Below, in pieces: positions 51,817-61,554 of a DNA stretch of 64,000 bases (positions within the stretch are counted from its first letter, which is position 1; every line of letters begins with the position of its first letter). The DNA comes from Polynucleobacter wuianus (GTDB lineage Bacteria; Pseudomonadota; Gammaproteobacteria; Burkholderiales; Burkholderiaceae): assembly GCF_001659725.1 (NCBI RefSeq), contig NZ_CP015922.1, positions 186,001 to 250,000 of the forward strand, written 5' to 3'. The notes below the pieces were generated by a model. It did no database searches, was not told the origin of the DNA, and worked only from the letters and a program-made list of their open reading frames with translations. The position numbers and the translations under genes are program-made.

Positions 51817-52344
51817 ATGAGCGCAAACCTATTTAGACGTGCAATGCTTGGCTTAATTGTCAGCGCGCCAGTAAGCGGTTTGATTGCTTGCGGCTACCGC
51901 TTGCGCGGCATGGTGGATTTGCCCTATAAAGCAATTGCCATTACCGGGAACCCTTCACCACCATTGCGTGCTGATATTCAAACGGCTATTTTGCAGAGTA
52001 CGGATGTAAAAATTGCAATTAATCCTAAGGACGCTGATTTAATCTTAGAAATTACAAACGATCTTAGCGGGCGCGAGATTTTGGCATACAACTCTGCTGG
52101 CCAAGTTTCTGCATATCGTTTGAATATTCGTGTGGGCTTTCGTGCTTATGACGTTGCAGGAGCAGAAGTTATCCCTGATAGTGAAATCTATATGACTCGC
52201 GATATGGACTTCTCCAACACAACCGTGTTGGCAACAGATGTTCAGCAACAGCAATTTCTGTCTTTGATGCGTAAGGATCTGGCGATTCAAATATTACGCC
52301 GCGTTTCTGCTGCAGCCAAAGCACCTCGAACTAAATCCTTCTAA
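51817..52344 (+). CDS. lptE: LPS assembly lipoprotein LptE
   Basis: 175 residues from ATG 51817. The signal peptide ends in the lipobox LIAC, followed by GYRLRG, the usual first strand of LptE. It forms the plug of the LptD outer-membrane translocon that places LPS on the surface. AAGG is only two bases from the ATG, unusually close; ATG 51841 (MLGLIV) would shorten the signal peptide. It sits between leuS and holA, the conserved place. Confidence 0.92.
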   Translation: MSANLFRRAMLGLIVSAPVSGLIACGYRLRGMVDLPYKAIAITGNPSPPLRADIQTAILQSTDVKIAINPKDADLILEITNDLSGREILAYNSAGQVSAYRLNIRVGFRAYDVAGAEVIPDSEIYMTRDMDFSNTTVLATDVQQQQFLSLMRKDLAIQILRRVSAAAKAPRTKSF

Positions 52345-52362
52345 AGATAGATAAAGACTCGC

Positions 52363-53424
52363 ATGGTCAAAGTTGATGCCCTGCAAGTGCACCTCAAATC
52401 CTTGAGTTCTGGAGGTGCAATGCTTCCCCTCTATGTCTTTAGTGGTGACGAGCCATTGTTGATGATGGAGGCGATGGATCAATTACGTATTGCTGCTAAG
52501 AAGCTTGGTTTTACTGAGCGCGAGGTCATGTTGCAAGAACCCGGATTTGATTGGAGTGCTCTGATGAGTGCCGGTCAAACAATGTCTTTGTTTGGGGATA
52601 AGCGTTGGGTGGAGTTGCGGATCCCCACTGGCAAGCCTGGGCGTGATGGGGCGGACGCTTTAAAACAATTTGCCACTCAAATCGAATCACAACCAAGTTC
52701 TCCTGATGGTCCCGACACTGTGGTGTGTATCGTGCTACCAAGATTAGATGCGAAAACTAAGGCTTCTGCTTGGTTTAGTGCTTTAGACGATGCGGGCATG
52801 GCAATTCAGGTTGATTCTTTAGATCGTAGTCATTTGCCTAGATGGATTGCTGGTCGACTGAGGATGCAGGGGCAAGAAGTTGAGGGTGAACCTGAAGGTC
52901 AACGTGCACTAGAGTTCATCGCTGACCAGGTGGAGGGAAACCTCATTGCTGCTCATCAAGAAATTCTGAAGTTAGGTTTGCTTTATCCCACAGGCGTTTT
53001 AACTGAAGAGCAGATACGGTCGTCAATCTTAAAAGTGGCTCGTTATAACGTATTTGAATTAACTGAAGCGATGCTTGCGGGCGATTTACCTCGGCTTAAT
53101 CGGATGTTGGATGGCCTAAAAGGCGAAGGTGAGCCTTTGGTTTTGATTCTATGGAGCGTGACTGAAGAGCTTAGGCTACTATCTAAACTAAAGGTAGCTA
53201 GCGATGCTGGGGAGTCTGTGCAGCAACTGATGCGGGCGAATCGAATCTGGGGCAATAAAGAGCGTTTATATCCAGCCGCATTAAGAAGAGTGCAGCCGCT
53301 GAAGTTACGTAGGGCGATGCAGGTTGCGGCAGGCCTTGATCGACAAGTTAAAGGGCTTTCTGCAGCAGAATTACCAGGTGATCCTTGGGATGGCCTGCGT
53401 TTAGTTGGAAATTTATTGCGGTAA
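52363..53424 (+). CDS. holA: DNA polymerase III delta subunit
   Basis: 353 residues. The start (LPLYVFSGDEPLLMMEAMDQLR) and the AAA+-like N-terminal fold with SLFGDKRWVELR, followed by VARYNVFELTEAML and the C-terminal collar domain, match HolA. It opens the beta clamp as part of the clamp loader. The leuS-lptE-holA order supports the call. Confidence 0.95.
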   Translation: MVKVDALQVHLKSLSSGGAMLPLYVFSGDEPLLMMEAMDQLRIAAKKLGFTEREVMLQEPGFDWSALMSAGQTMSLFGDKRWVELRIPTGKPGRDGADALKQFATQIESQPSSPDGPDTVVCIVLPRLDAKTKASAWFSALDDAGMAIQVDSLDRSHLPRWIAGRLRMQGQEVEGEPEGQRALEFIADQVEGNLIAAHQEILKLGLLYPTGVLTEEQIRSSILKVARYNVFELTEAMLAGDLPRLNRMLDGLKGEGEPLVLILWSVTEELRLLSKLKVASDAGESVQQLMRANRIWGNKERLYPAALRRVQPLKLRRAMQVAAGLDRQVKGLSAAELPGDPWDGLRLVGNLLR

Positions 53425-53471
53425 TGGAAGAGTAGAAGAATAGTTAGACGGTTATTTAGAGAACAAAGTAA

Positions 53472-54749
53472 ATGAGCGTAGAGATTAAAGACATGATGCA
53501 AGACATTGGTAAGCGAGCACGCAGTGCATCGCGTGCTATGGCTCGAGCATCTAGTGAGCAAAAGAACCAAGCTTTATTGCATATTGCAAATTTAGTGCGT
53601 CAAAAAGCAGGCGAGATTCAAAAGGTGAATCAAGTCGATGTCGAGCGTGCTAAAACCAATGGACAGGATCCTGCATTTATTGATCGCCTTGCAATGACCG
53701 CGAAGACTATCGAAACCATGGCATTAGGTTTAGAACAGATTGTTTCTTTAGAAGATCCTATTGGAAAAACGACCTCCTTGAAAAAGCAGGCCTCGGGTAT
53801 TGAGCTCGGTCAGATGCGTGTTCCATTGGGTGTCATTGGCATCATTTATGAGTCACGGCCAAATGTCACAATTGATGCAGCAGCCTTGTGTTTAAAGTCT
53901 GGTAACGCGGTAATCTTGCGTGGCGGATCTGAGGCGATTGATTCTAATACCCTCTTGGCTCAGATTATTCAAGACGGTCTTGCAGCTGCTGGTTTGCCTA
54001 AAGATGCAGTGCAGGTTGTGACAACGACGGATCGCAGTGCCGTCGGCGAAATGATCACGATGACCGAATATATTGATGTGATTGTCCCACGTGGTGGCAA
54101 GAGCCTCATTGCTCGTCTGATGGCGGAGGCCCGTGTCCCTATGATTAAGCATTTGGACGGCATTTGTCATACCTATATAGATGCGGATGCTGACTTAGCG
54201 ATGGCTATCAAGGTTTGCGATAACGCCAAGACACAGCGCTACGCACCTTGTAATGCAATGGAAACCCTTTTAGTTAATCAAGCGATTGCCTCTAAGGTTT
54301 TGCCACAGCTTTGCAAGATTTATCAAGATAAGGGTGTTGAGTTACGCGTAGATGCTTTAACACGATCAACACTCGAGGCTAGTGGATTTAAAAATTTGGT
54401 AGATGCTACAGAAGAAGATTGGCAGACAGAGTACTTGGCTCCAATTTTATCGATTAAGACGGTCGCTGATATTGATGAGGCGATGAATCATATCGAGCGC
54501 TACGGCAGTAAGCATACTGATGCCATCATCACGAATAACAAAGCACAAGCAGATCGTTTTTTACGAGAAGTGGATAGCGCTAGTGTGATGGTGAATGCCA
54601 GCACTCGTTTTGCCGATGGCTTTGAATACGGCTTAGGTGCTGAAATTGGTATTTCGAATGATAAGCTTCATGCTCGTGGCCCTGTTGGCTTGGAAGGCTT
54701 AACCTCACTGAAATATATCGTCATGGGTCATGGCGAGATCCGTAATTAG
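53472..54749 (+). CDS. proA: gamma-glutamyl phosphate reductase
   Basis: 425 residues of the aldehyde dehydrogenase superfamily. The motif VPLGVIGIIYESRPNVT, the nucleotide region VIVPRGGKSLI and the catalytic cysteine region APCNAMETLLV are present. It reduces the product of ProB (11161) to glutamate semialdehyde in proline synthesis. proA is 42 kb from proB here; in many bacteria the two are adjacent. Confidence 0.96.
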   Translation: MSVEIKDMMQDIGKRARSASRAMARASSEQKNQALLHIANLVRQKAGEIQKVNQVDVERAKTNGQDPAFIDRLAMTAKTIETMALGLEQIVSLEDPIGKTTSLKKQASGIELGQMRVPLGVIGIIYESRPNVTIDAAALCLKSGNAVILRGGSEAIDSNTLLAQIIQDGLAAAGLPKDAVQVVTTTDRSAVGEMITMTEYIDVIVPRGGKSLIARLMAEARVPMIKHLDGICHTYIDADADLAMAIKVCDNAKTQRYAPCNAMETLLVNQAIASKVLPQLCKIYQDKGVELRVDALTRSTLEASGFKNLVDATEEDWQTEYLAPILSIKTVADIDEAMNHIERYGSKHTDAIITNNKAQADRFLREVDSASVMVNASTRFADGFEYGLGAEIGISNDKLHARGPVGLEGLTSLKYIVMGHGEIRN

Positions 54750-54765
54750 TTGAATTAAATAAACC

Positions 54766-55191
54766 ATGATGAATGCTTACCTCTGGGTTAAAACCTTTCA
54801 TATTGTGCTGATCACCTCTTGGTTTGCTGGTTTGTTTTATCTTCCGCGAATTTATGTGAATCTGGCGGATGAGAAAAATCCAGAGGCTTATGCTCGTCTC
54901 TTGGGGATGGCTGATCGCCTCTTCCGATTTATGACCATATTGGCCGTGCCAGCAGTCTTGTTGGGCTTAATACTTTGGCTAGTTTTTGGAATTGGTGCTG
55001 GCGAGGTATGGATGCACGCCAAATTATTTTTCGTGATTCTAGTTATTGGTTATCACCATGCCTGCTTTACTTTATTAAAGAAGTTTCGCGCTGGTATCAA
55101 TACTAAGTCTGGTGTTTGGTATCGCTGGTTTAATGAAGCCCCAGTCATCTTATTATTGGCAGTTGTGGCATTAGTAATTTTTAAGCCATAA
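54766..55191 (+). CDS. hemJ: HemJ-like membrane protein (CopD superfamily), probable protoporphyrinogen oxidase
   Basis: 141 residues with about four transmembrane helices. WVKTFHIVLITSWFAGLFYLPRIYVN carries the conserved His and Arg of the HemJ family. HemJ oxidises protoporphyrinogen IX in bacteria without HemY or HemG and binds haem itself. The gene lies 16 bases after proA, and hemL is three genes downstream, which fits a haem role. General CopD-family membership is certain; the enzyme assignment is by motif and context. Confidence 0.78.
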   Translation: MMNAYLWVKTFHIVLITSWFAGLFYLPRIYVNLADEKNPEAYARLLGMADRLFRFMTILAVPAVLLGLILWLVFGIGAGEVWMHAKLFFVILVIGYHHACFTLLKKFRAGINTKSGVWYRWFNEAPVILLLAVVALVIFKP

Positions 55192-55253
55192 GCACGAAAT
55201 AACTATTCTGAATTTCTTTATTTGTCTTTCCCTTATTTGAGACTGTTAGCCCC

Positions 55254-56708
55254 ATGAGATTTTTTGTTGTTTGCCCAGGCGGTTTAGAAGTTCCGCTTGC
55301 ACAGGAGCTCGCAGAGATTGCCAAGCGTCCCGATTCCAAAGCATTAGGCGCATGGGTGATTGATCCAACCCCGACCAGTCCTACTGGTGGTATCGGGCTT
55401 GCCGGACCACTCTCTGCCGCAATGGCTTTAAATCTCCACTCCAGAATTGCCAGCCGCGTGTTGTTGCAAATGGCGCAAGCCCCATACAGGCAGGAAGATG
55501 ATCTCTATAAGTTAGCCAGCGGTTTAGCTTGGGAGGATTGGTTTACCTCTAAGCAAACATTACGGGTGGATGTAACGGCACATCGTTCGCCTTTAAAGAG
55601 TCTCAATTTTGCAACTCTGAAGATTAAAGACGCCATTGTGGATCGCTTACGTGATGTCACAGGGGATCGTCCGAATATTGATACTGCATTTCCGGATATT
55701 CGGGTTCAGGCGCATTTAACGGCAACGCAAGTTACTATTTATTTAGATACATCTGGTGAGGCTTTATTTAAACGCGGTTGGCGAGATGAAAAGGGTGATG
55801 CCCCTTTAAAAGAAAATTTAGCCGCTGGTATTCTGTCCATTACAGGCTGGAAGCCGGGGCAGACTTTATTTGATCCCATGTGCGGTAGCGGTACCTTCTT
55901 GATTGAGGCTGCGCAAATGGCTTTAGCTATCCCGCCTGGCGGGATACGGGCAGGAATGTATGGCGATGACGCGAAGCCGAGTAGATTAGCTTACCGCCCA
56001 TTAATGACATCGGCCCATGGTTTTGGTTTTCAGAGACTAAAACCTTTTAATGAAGCTGCTGAACAAAAGCATTGGGCTGGTTTAAAAGAATCGTCTCTTA
56101 ATGAAATTTTAGAGAAACGTAAGCAAAATCCTCATGCTGAATCTCTGGGTATTAGCGGAAGTGATATTAATGAAAAGTTGGTTGCTATGTTCAGGGGTAA
56201 TTGGCAGCGAGCTCAATTGCCAGATCAACCGATTGTGCGCCAGATTGATGCCATGGCAAGTAAGCCGCCAACCAATAACAAAGGAGGCGTCATGCTATTG
56301 AACCCTCCTTATGGAGAGCGTTTGGTTATCAAAGGGGGCAGAGGTCAGGAAAAAGATGGGCGTGATGCTAGTTATGAAACTGCAGAACCTGAAAATCGTT
56401 TTGAACTCAATCTAGAAACGGGGCGTCAAAGCGCTAAGCGTTCAAGCCGTGAATCTCTCAAGAAGCTTCAAGCCCAGGAAGAGCAAGACCCGAAGTTTGT
56501 TGAGTTCTTGCGCCAGTTCGGACAACACCTCAAAGATGCATTTAGTGGATGGAATGTGTTTGTGTTGACTGCAGATATGGCCTTGCCAGGTCAATTGCGG
56601 ATTAAAGAGTCAAAGCGGACACCTTTGTTTAATGGTCCACTGGAGTGTCGCTTATTTAAGTTTGAGATGCATGCAAAGCGGCCTGCATCCACAGAATCAG
56701 AAGATTGA
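55254..56708 (+). CDS. THUMP-domain 23S rRNA (guanine-N2) methyltransferase, RlmL-like
   Basis: 484 residues. The N-terminal ferredoxin-like and THUMP parts (1-~165) bind RNA. The methyltransferase domain has DPMCGSGTFLIEAA for SAM and NPPYGER as the catalytic NPPY motif. A charged insert (about 365-420) follows the NPPY motif. It corresponds to the RlmL half of E. coli RlmKL, which makes m2G2445 in 23S rRNA; the RlmK part is absent. The exact target base is inferred. Confidence 0.87.
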   Translation: MRFFVVCPGGLEVPLAQELAEIAKRPDSKALGAWVIDPTPTSPTGGIGLAGPLSAAMALNLHSRIASRVLLQMAQAPYRQEDDLYKLASGLAWEDWFTSKQTLRVDVTAHRSPLKSLNFATLKIKDAIVDRLRDVTGDRPNIDTAFPDIRVQAHLTATQVTIYLDTSGEALFKRGWRDEKGDAPLKENLAAGILSITGWKPGQTLFDPMCGSGTFLIEAAQMALAIPPGGIRAGMYGDDAKPSRLAYRPLMTSAHGFGFQRLKPFNEAAEQKHWAGLKESSLNEILEKRKQNPHAESLGISGSDINEKLVAMFRGNWQRAQLPDQPIVRQIDAMASKPPTNNKGGVMLLNPPYGERLVIKGGRGQEKDGRDASYETAEPENRFELNLETGRQSAKRSSRESLKKLQAQEEQDPKFVEFLRQFGQHLKDAFSGWNVFVLTADMALPGQLRIKESKRTPLFNGPLECRLFKFEMHAKRPASTESED

Positions 56709-56770
56709 TTAGCGCTTTAAAATAGAAATGCGAGATACGGTGATCCGTAAGAAGAGTGGAGAATAAGACG

Positions 56771-56941
56771 ATGGAATTTAAAACCTATATGTGTTTGATT
56801 TGCGGTTGGGTTTATGACGAAGCCGCTGGTTTGCCTGACGAAGGAATTGCTCCTGGAACTCTTTGGAAGGATGTGCCGATGAATTGGACCTGCCCAGAGT
56901 GCGGAGCGCGTAAAGACGATTTTGAAATGATGGCGATTTAA
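56771..56941 (+). CDS. rubredoxin
   Basis: 56 residues from ATG 56771. Two CxxC knuckles, MCLICGWVYDEAAG and WTCPECGARKDDF, bind one iron. Rubredoxins pass single electrons, for example to alkane hydroxylases or in oxidative stress defence. It stands directly before hemL, as in many betaproteobacteria, without an obvious partner hydroxylase here. GGAG lies about 10 bases before the ATG. Confidence 0.96.
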   Translation: MEFKTYMCLICGWVYDEAAGLPDEGIAPGTLWKDVPMNWTCPECGARKDDFEMMAI

Positions 56942-56987
56942 TCGCCAAGCAATCCCTAGATATAGACAAAAAACGATTGAGGTAAAA

Positions 56988-58283
56988 GTGAGTCAAAACG
57001 ATGTTTTATTTGTGCGGGCACAAAAGAGCATTCCAGGCGGAGTGAACTCTCCTGTACGCGCATTTCGTCAGGTTGGTGGCACACCTCGTTTTGTCACCAA
57101 AGCTAAAGGCCCTTATTTTTGGGATGCTGACAATAAGCGTTATATTGATTTAATTATGTCTTGGGGGCCCATGATCGTTGGTCATGCAAATCCCGAAGTA
57201 GTTGAAGCAGTCCAAAAAGCTGCTGAAACTAGCTTTAGTTATGGCGCGCCTACCGAAGGTGAAATTGAGTTAGCAGAGCGTATTTGTGCTTTGATGCCAA
57301 GCGTTGAGCAAGTACGTATGGTTTCTAGCGGTACAGAGGCAACGATGAGTGCCTTGCGCCTAGCGCGTGGTTACACCGGTCGAGACTTGATCATTAAATT
57401 CGAAGGTTGTTATCACGGCCACGCTGACAGCCTTTTGGTTAAAGCAGGCTCGGGTTTACTAACCTTTGCAGACTCCACGCAAAATGCGCCATCGTCTGGT
57501 GGTGTGCCTCAGGATTTGGTGAAGCATACTCTAGTTCTGCCCTATAACGATGTTGATGCAATCGAAGAGGTATTTAAAAAGCAGGGCGATCAAATTGCTG
57601 CAGTCATCATTGAACCGATTGCTGGCAATATGAATTTGATTCAGCCTTCAAAAGAATTTTTGGGGGCTATTCGCAATCTCACAAGTAAGCATGGCAGCGT
57701 TTTGATTTACGACGAAGTCATGACTGGTTTTAGGGTTGCGCTTGGTGGTGCCCAATCATTGCAAGGCATTGTTCCCGATTTAACTTGTCTTGGAAAAGTC
57801 ATGGGTGGAGGCATGCCAATGGCAGCCTTTGGTGGCAAAAAGGAAATCATGTCTAAGTTGGCGCCCTTAGGAAATGTCTATCAAGCAGGCACCTTATCTG
57901 GTAATCCAGTTGCTGTTGCTGCTGGCCTGAAGACTCTTGAGATTATTTCAAGAGAAGGTTTCTATGAATGCTTAACAGGGCAAACAGAGAAGTTGATGAA
58001 GGGCTTAAAGCAGTCTGCAGACAAAGCCAATATCCCATTTGCAGTTGATAGTGTTGGCGGAATGTTTGGTTTCTATTTTGCAAATACGGTACCAAGCTCA
58101 TATGCGGCTGTGACGAAAACTGATATTGAGGCTTTTAAGAGGTTCTTCCATTTAATGCTGGATGAAGGTGTTTACCTAGCGCCATCAGCCTACGAGGCCG
58201 GCTTCACATCTATCGCTCATGACAATGCTGTGTTGGATGCGATTATTGCCGCAGCTGATAAGTCATTTCAGAAGCTGAAATAA
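56988..58283 (+). CDS. hemL: glutamate-1-semialdehyde 2,1-aminomutase
   Basis: 431 residues, PLP class III aminotransferase fold. PGGVNSPVRAF opens the protein, and the PLP lysine lies in TCLGKVMGGGMPMAAFGG. It makes 5-aminolevulinate, the haem precursor, from glutamate-1-semialdehyde. It begins with GTG preceded by GAGG. Convergent with apaH, 14 bases apart. Confidence 0.97.
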   Translation: MSQNDVLFVRAQKSIPGGVNSPVRAFRQVGGTPRFVTKAKGPYFWDADNKRYIDLIMSWGPMIVGHANPEVVEAVQKAAETSFSYGAPTEGEIELAERICALMPSVEQVRMVSSGTEATMSALRLARGYTGRDLIIKFEGCYHGHADSLLVKAGSGLLTFADSTQNAPSSGGVPQDLVKHTLVLPYNDVDAIEEVFKKQGDQIAAVIIEPIAGNMNLIQPSKEFLGAIRNLTSKHGSVLIYDEVMTGFRVALGGAQSLQGIVPDLTCLGKVMGGGMPMAAFGGKKEIMSKLAPLGNVYQAGTLSGNPVAVAAGLKTLEIISREGFYECLTGQTEKLMKGLKQSADKANIPFAVDSVGGMFGFYFANTVPSSYAAVTKTDIEAFKRFFHLMLDEGVYLAPSAYEAGFTSIAHDNAVLDAIIAAADKSFQKLK

Positions 58284-58297
58284 AACAATTTTCTTAA

Positions 58298-59137
58298 TTA
58301 CATTCTTAGCGGATGGTCATAGCCATCTACTTGAATAATCTCAGACTTCTTCAAGTCTTTGTTGGTGTCTGAAATCTGCATAGCGGTAAGTTTTCCTCCC
58401 CACACGCAGCCAGTATCTAGTCCTACAACGTTGTGCTGACGCAGTAAGCCCAGAGTGGACCAGTGGCCAAAGTAAATCAAGGTATCTCGGGTTTTCCTTT
58501 TGGGAACTTTGAACCAGGGGATATAGCCTTTTGGACCATTTTCTAGACCTTCTTTGCTTTCAAACTCCATTTGTCCGCCTGGGGTGCAAAAGCGCATTCT
58601 GGTCAATGCATTGGTAATGACTCGTAGGCGCTCGTAGCCTTTTAGGGAGTTACTCCATTTATTGGGCGTATTGCCATACATATTTCCCAGAAACTCTTTA
58701 TAGGATTTGCTACGTAAAGCCTTCTCCACTTCTTGCGCACATTCGATCGCTTGCTGTAAATCCCATTGTGGGAGAACACCAGCATGCACGGCCAGTAGTT
58801 TTCCATTGCTGAGCGCCATAGGGCGCTTGCGTACCCAATTAATGAGCTCTCTGCGGTCTGGTGCTTTGAGAATTACTTCCACTGTATCAAGGCTTTTGGT
58901 TTTGCGAATTCCAGCATCAATTGCCAGAAGGTGAAGATCGTGATTGCCCAGAATGCATTCAGCTCGACCGGATTCTTGAAGTTTTTTGAGTTGACGCAAC
59001 GCGCTAAGTGAGTTGGGACCGCGATTGACTAAGTCACCCAAAAAAATCATTTTCGACTGTTTGGGAAGCTTCTTAACGAGGGCTTTGAGTGATGGTGCAC
59101 ATCCTTGAACGTCACCAACAGCATAGATCTTGCTCAT
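58298..59137 (-). CDS. apaH: symmetrical bis(5'-nucleosyl)-tetraphosphatase
   Basis: 279 residues of the calcineurin-like phosphoesterase fold. The metal motifs GDVQGC, GDLVNRGPNS and GNHDLH are followed by HAGVLPQW and GHWSTLG. It splits Ap4A into two ADP and in E. coli also removes Np4 caps from RNA. It lies 38 bases after the photolyase stop limit on the same strand side, read before it. Confidence 0.95.
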   Translation of the reverse strand: MSKIYAVGDVQGCAPSLKALVKKLPKQSKMIFLGDLVNRGPNSLSALRQLKKLQESGRAECILGNHDLHLLAIDAGIRKTKSLDTVEVILKAPDRRELINWVRKRPMALSNGKLLAVHAGVLPQWDLQQAIECAQEVEKALRSKSYKEFLGNMYGNTPNKWSNSLKGYERLRVITNALTRMRFCTPGGQMEFESKEGLENGPKGYIPWFKVPKRKTRDTLIYFGHWSTLGLLRQHNVVGLDTGCVWGGKLTAMQISDTNKDLKKSEIIQVDGYDHPLRM

Positions 59138-59175
59138 GCCCTATCTTAAAGCGGATTGATAAGTTATTAGTAGTC

Positions 59176-60648
59176 TTAGCCGACTTTTTTAACAACGCTA
59201 TAACGTACTAAGGTCTTCTTGCGTGCCTCGTCGTGATCGACTACAGGTAGCGGATAGTCTCGCCCCAGTACGATGCCTGCAGCCTCAAGCTCAATATGAC
59301 CTACTTTCCATGGGGCATGAATCGATTTCTTAGAAAGTTTTTCCAATTGCGGCAAGTAACGGCGTATAAATTTTCCTTCTGGGTCAAATTTTTCTGATTG
59401 AGTAATGGGGTTAAAGATCCGGAAGTAGGGTTGGGCATCGCAACCTGAAGAAGACGCCCATTGCCAGCCGCCATTATTGGATGAGAGCTCAAAGTCATTG
59501 AGATGTTCTGCAAAATAGGCTTCACCCCAACGCCAATCAATTCCTAAGTCTTTCGTCAAAAAGCTCGCCACTACCATGCGCAGGCGATTGTGCATATAAC
59601 CACTTTGATTAAGTTGATGCATTGCTGCATCAACTAATGGGTAGCCAGTTTTACCTTCGCACCATGCCTTAAATAATTTTTTAGCATGAACACCTTCTTC
59701 CCAAACAATATTGTCATAGTCTGGTTTGAATGAGGCACCATCCACTAAGCGTGGATGATTGGCCAGAATCATGAAATAAAAATCCCGCCAAATGAGCTCA
59801 CTCAGCCAAATGGTAGCGCCCATGCTGCCTGCCAACATTCTGCGATGGGCCTCGCGTACTAGGCCCCGAATCGAAAGCATGCCAAAGCGAAGATGGGTAG
59901 ATAGATAGCTCACACCTTTGATAGCTGGGAAATCCCTGCCGATTTGATAGTGATCAATACGGGACAGAAAGTCTTCTAAAAAGGCCTGTCCTCCCGCTGA
60001 TCCTGGCGGTAAGTAGGCTTCAATACCGGTGGGACAAAAGCCCATAGACTCAAGCGATGGAAATGGCAGATCTAATTTTTTGGGAATTGAGGCTAGTTGT
60101 CCTGGTTTAGGATTGCACTCGTAGAAAGCAAGATCTTTTTCTTGAAGTGTCTTTAGCCAATTATTTTTATAAGGCGTGAAGATGGAAAAGACGGTATTGG
60201 AGTTAGTGAGAATTTCTTTCTTCTCAAAAATTACCTGGTCCTTGAAGCTTTCGAATTGAATACCAAGTTTTTCTAATGAGGTTTGAACAATTTCATCTCT
60301 AGCAATCGCAGAGGGTTCATAGTCGTGGTTAGTGAAAACGGTTTCAACACCGAGTGCTTTAGCGATTTCTGGAATGCATTCGGTGGGCTTACCAAAGCGC
60401 GCAATCAGGCCTCCGCCCAGTTGCTTGAGTTCATCATCAATCTGCATTAGCCCTTGCCAAATGAAATCGACTCGACGGTCATGTTTTAAGCCTTTTGAAT
60501 CAAGCTCGCCTTGTTTCAGGGGTGTCAGAATGTCGGTGTCAAATATGAAAGCTACCCAGATCTGCTCACTTTCTTTAAGAGCGTGATGAAGTGCCGCATT
60601 GTCATAAAGGCGGAGGTCGCGGCGGAGCCAAACTAGAGCTTTTTGCAT
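59176..60648 (-). CDS. phrB: deoxyribodipyrimidine photolyase
   Basis: 490 residues from ATG 60648, where the family start (MQKALVWLRRDLRLYDNAALHHAL) lies. A longer frame back to 60993 would overlap the divergent gene and resembles no photolyase. The FAD domain has GRDFPAIKG, ELIWRDFYFMILANHP, NRLRMVVASFLTKDLGIDWR and WQWASSSGCDAQPYFRIFNP. It repairs cyclobutane pyrimidine dimers with light. Useful for a surface-water organism, although that habitat is inferred. Confidence 0.95.
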   Translation of the reverse strand: MQKALVWLRRDLRLYDNAALHHALKESEQIWVAFIFDTDILTPLKQGELDSKGLKHDRRVDFIWQGLMQIDDELKQLGGGLIARFGKPTECIPEIAKALGVETVFTNHDYEPSAIARDEIVQTSLEKLGIQFESFKDQVIFEKKEILTNSNTVFSIFTPYKNNWLKTLQEKDLAFYECNPKPGQLASIPKKLDLPFPSLESMGFCPTGIEAYLPPGSAGGQAFLEDFLSRIDHYQIGRDFPAIKGVSYLSTHLRFGMLSIRGLVREAHRRMLAGSMGATIWLSELIWRDFYFMILANHPRLVDGASFKPDYDNIVWEEGVHAKKLFKAWCEGKTGYPLVDAAMHQLNQSGYMHNRLRMVVASFLTKDLGIDWRWGEAYFAEHLNDFELSSNNGGWQWASSSGCDAQPYFRIFNPITQSEKFDPEGKFIRRYLPQLEKLSKKSIHAPWKVGHIELEAAGIVLGRDYPLPVVDHDEARKKTLVRYSVVKKVG

Positions 60649-60721
60649 AGCCCCTATATTAGGGCTAATTGGCAGAATTTGTTGAGGGAAGCCCCGCCCA
60701 AAAGGGTTAAGATCATTACTA

Positions 60722-61534
60722 ATGATGGATACGATCTTTTTTATTCTTTCGAAAGCAGTGCAGTTCTTTATAGAGCCACTTAATTGGGTTATTGTTTTTA
60801 TTGTCCTGAGCTTGTTATTTCTGTCGCTCAGAAAGCCCGATTTATGCAGGCGCTTTTTACTCCTTGCTTTACTTGATATGCTCGTAGTGGGGTGGTTGCC
60901 CACTTCCGAATTAGGTCTCAGAGGTCTTGAGGATGCAATTCCTAAAACATCCTTAGCAAATCTCTCCGAAGGCGATATCGGCGGAATCATCATATTGGGT
61001 GGCGCGATCGAGGGTGGTCAAATATCCGTGGATCGTGGAGAAATCTCAATTTATTCATCTGCCGAAAGGGTGACGAAAGCTTTTGAGTTAATTCGTATAT
61101 ATCCCGATTTACCGTATATTTTTAGTGGGTACTCAGGCCGCATCAATCCTAAGGGATTATCTGAAGCAGATGCATTTAAGCAATTGATTGCGGAGCAGGG
61201 CTTGAGCGAAAAGATGGCCCATTACGAAAATCAGTCTCGCAATACCTATGAGAATGTTCGGTATATGAAGCCAATGATTCAGGAATTCGGGCTAAAGAAT
61301 GAGACTGGAGGTTCAAAACCTTGGCTTTTGATTACCTCAGCCAGCCATATGTATCGCTCAGCGAAAATATTTGAAAAACAAGGTATTGCTGTTATTCCAA
61401 TACCCGTTGATTATCAGACTGCAAACCACCTCAATTGGACCTCATTTGACCTAGAGGACGGCATTCAAAACTGGAATAAATTAGTTCATGAGGTAGTCGG
61501 TATTCTTGCTTATTGGATTACTGGAAAAATCTAG
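60722..61534 (+). CDS. YdcF/ElyC-type DUF218 membrane protein
   Basis: 270 residues. Two hydrophobic helices at the N-terminus (about 15-35 and 43-60) anchor a DUF218 domain with GGIIILGGAIEGG, PYIFSGYSGR, ENQSRNTYENV and LLITSASHMYRSAKIFEK. E. coli ElyC and SanA of this family act in envelope integrity and lipid-carrier use. Divergent from phrB, 73 bases apart, and followed by yqgE 20 bases downstream. Confidence 0.85.
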   Translation: MMDTIFFILSKAVQFFIEPLNWVIVFIVLSLLFLSLRKPDLCRRFLLLALLDMLVVGWLPTSELGLRGLEDAIPKTSLANLSEGDIGGIIILGGAIEGGQISVDRGEISIYSSAERVTKAFELIRIYPDLPYIFSGYSGRINPKGLSEADAFKQLIAEQGLSEKMAHYENQSRNTYENVRYMKPMIQEFGLKNETGGSKPWLLITSASHMYRSAKIFEKQGIAVIPIPVDYQTANHLNWTSFDLEDGIQNWNKLVHEVVGILAYWITGKI

Positions 61535-61554
61535 ATATTCGGTAAAATAGTTAC

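Noticed and set aside
53043..53570. 175-codon minus-strand frame across holA and proA
   Set aside because: It spans two well-supported genes on the other strand and shows a Ser/Leu-rich composition typical of antisense reading.
60649..60993. N-terminal extension of the photolyase frame by about 115 codons
   Set aside because: It overlaps the divergent DUF218 gene and its promoter region, and its sequence resembles no photolyase; the family start is at 60648.
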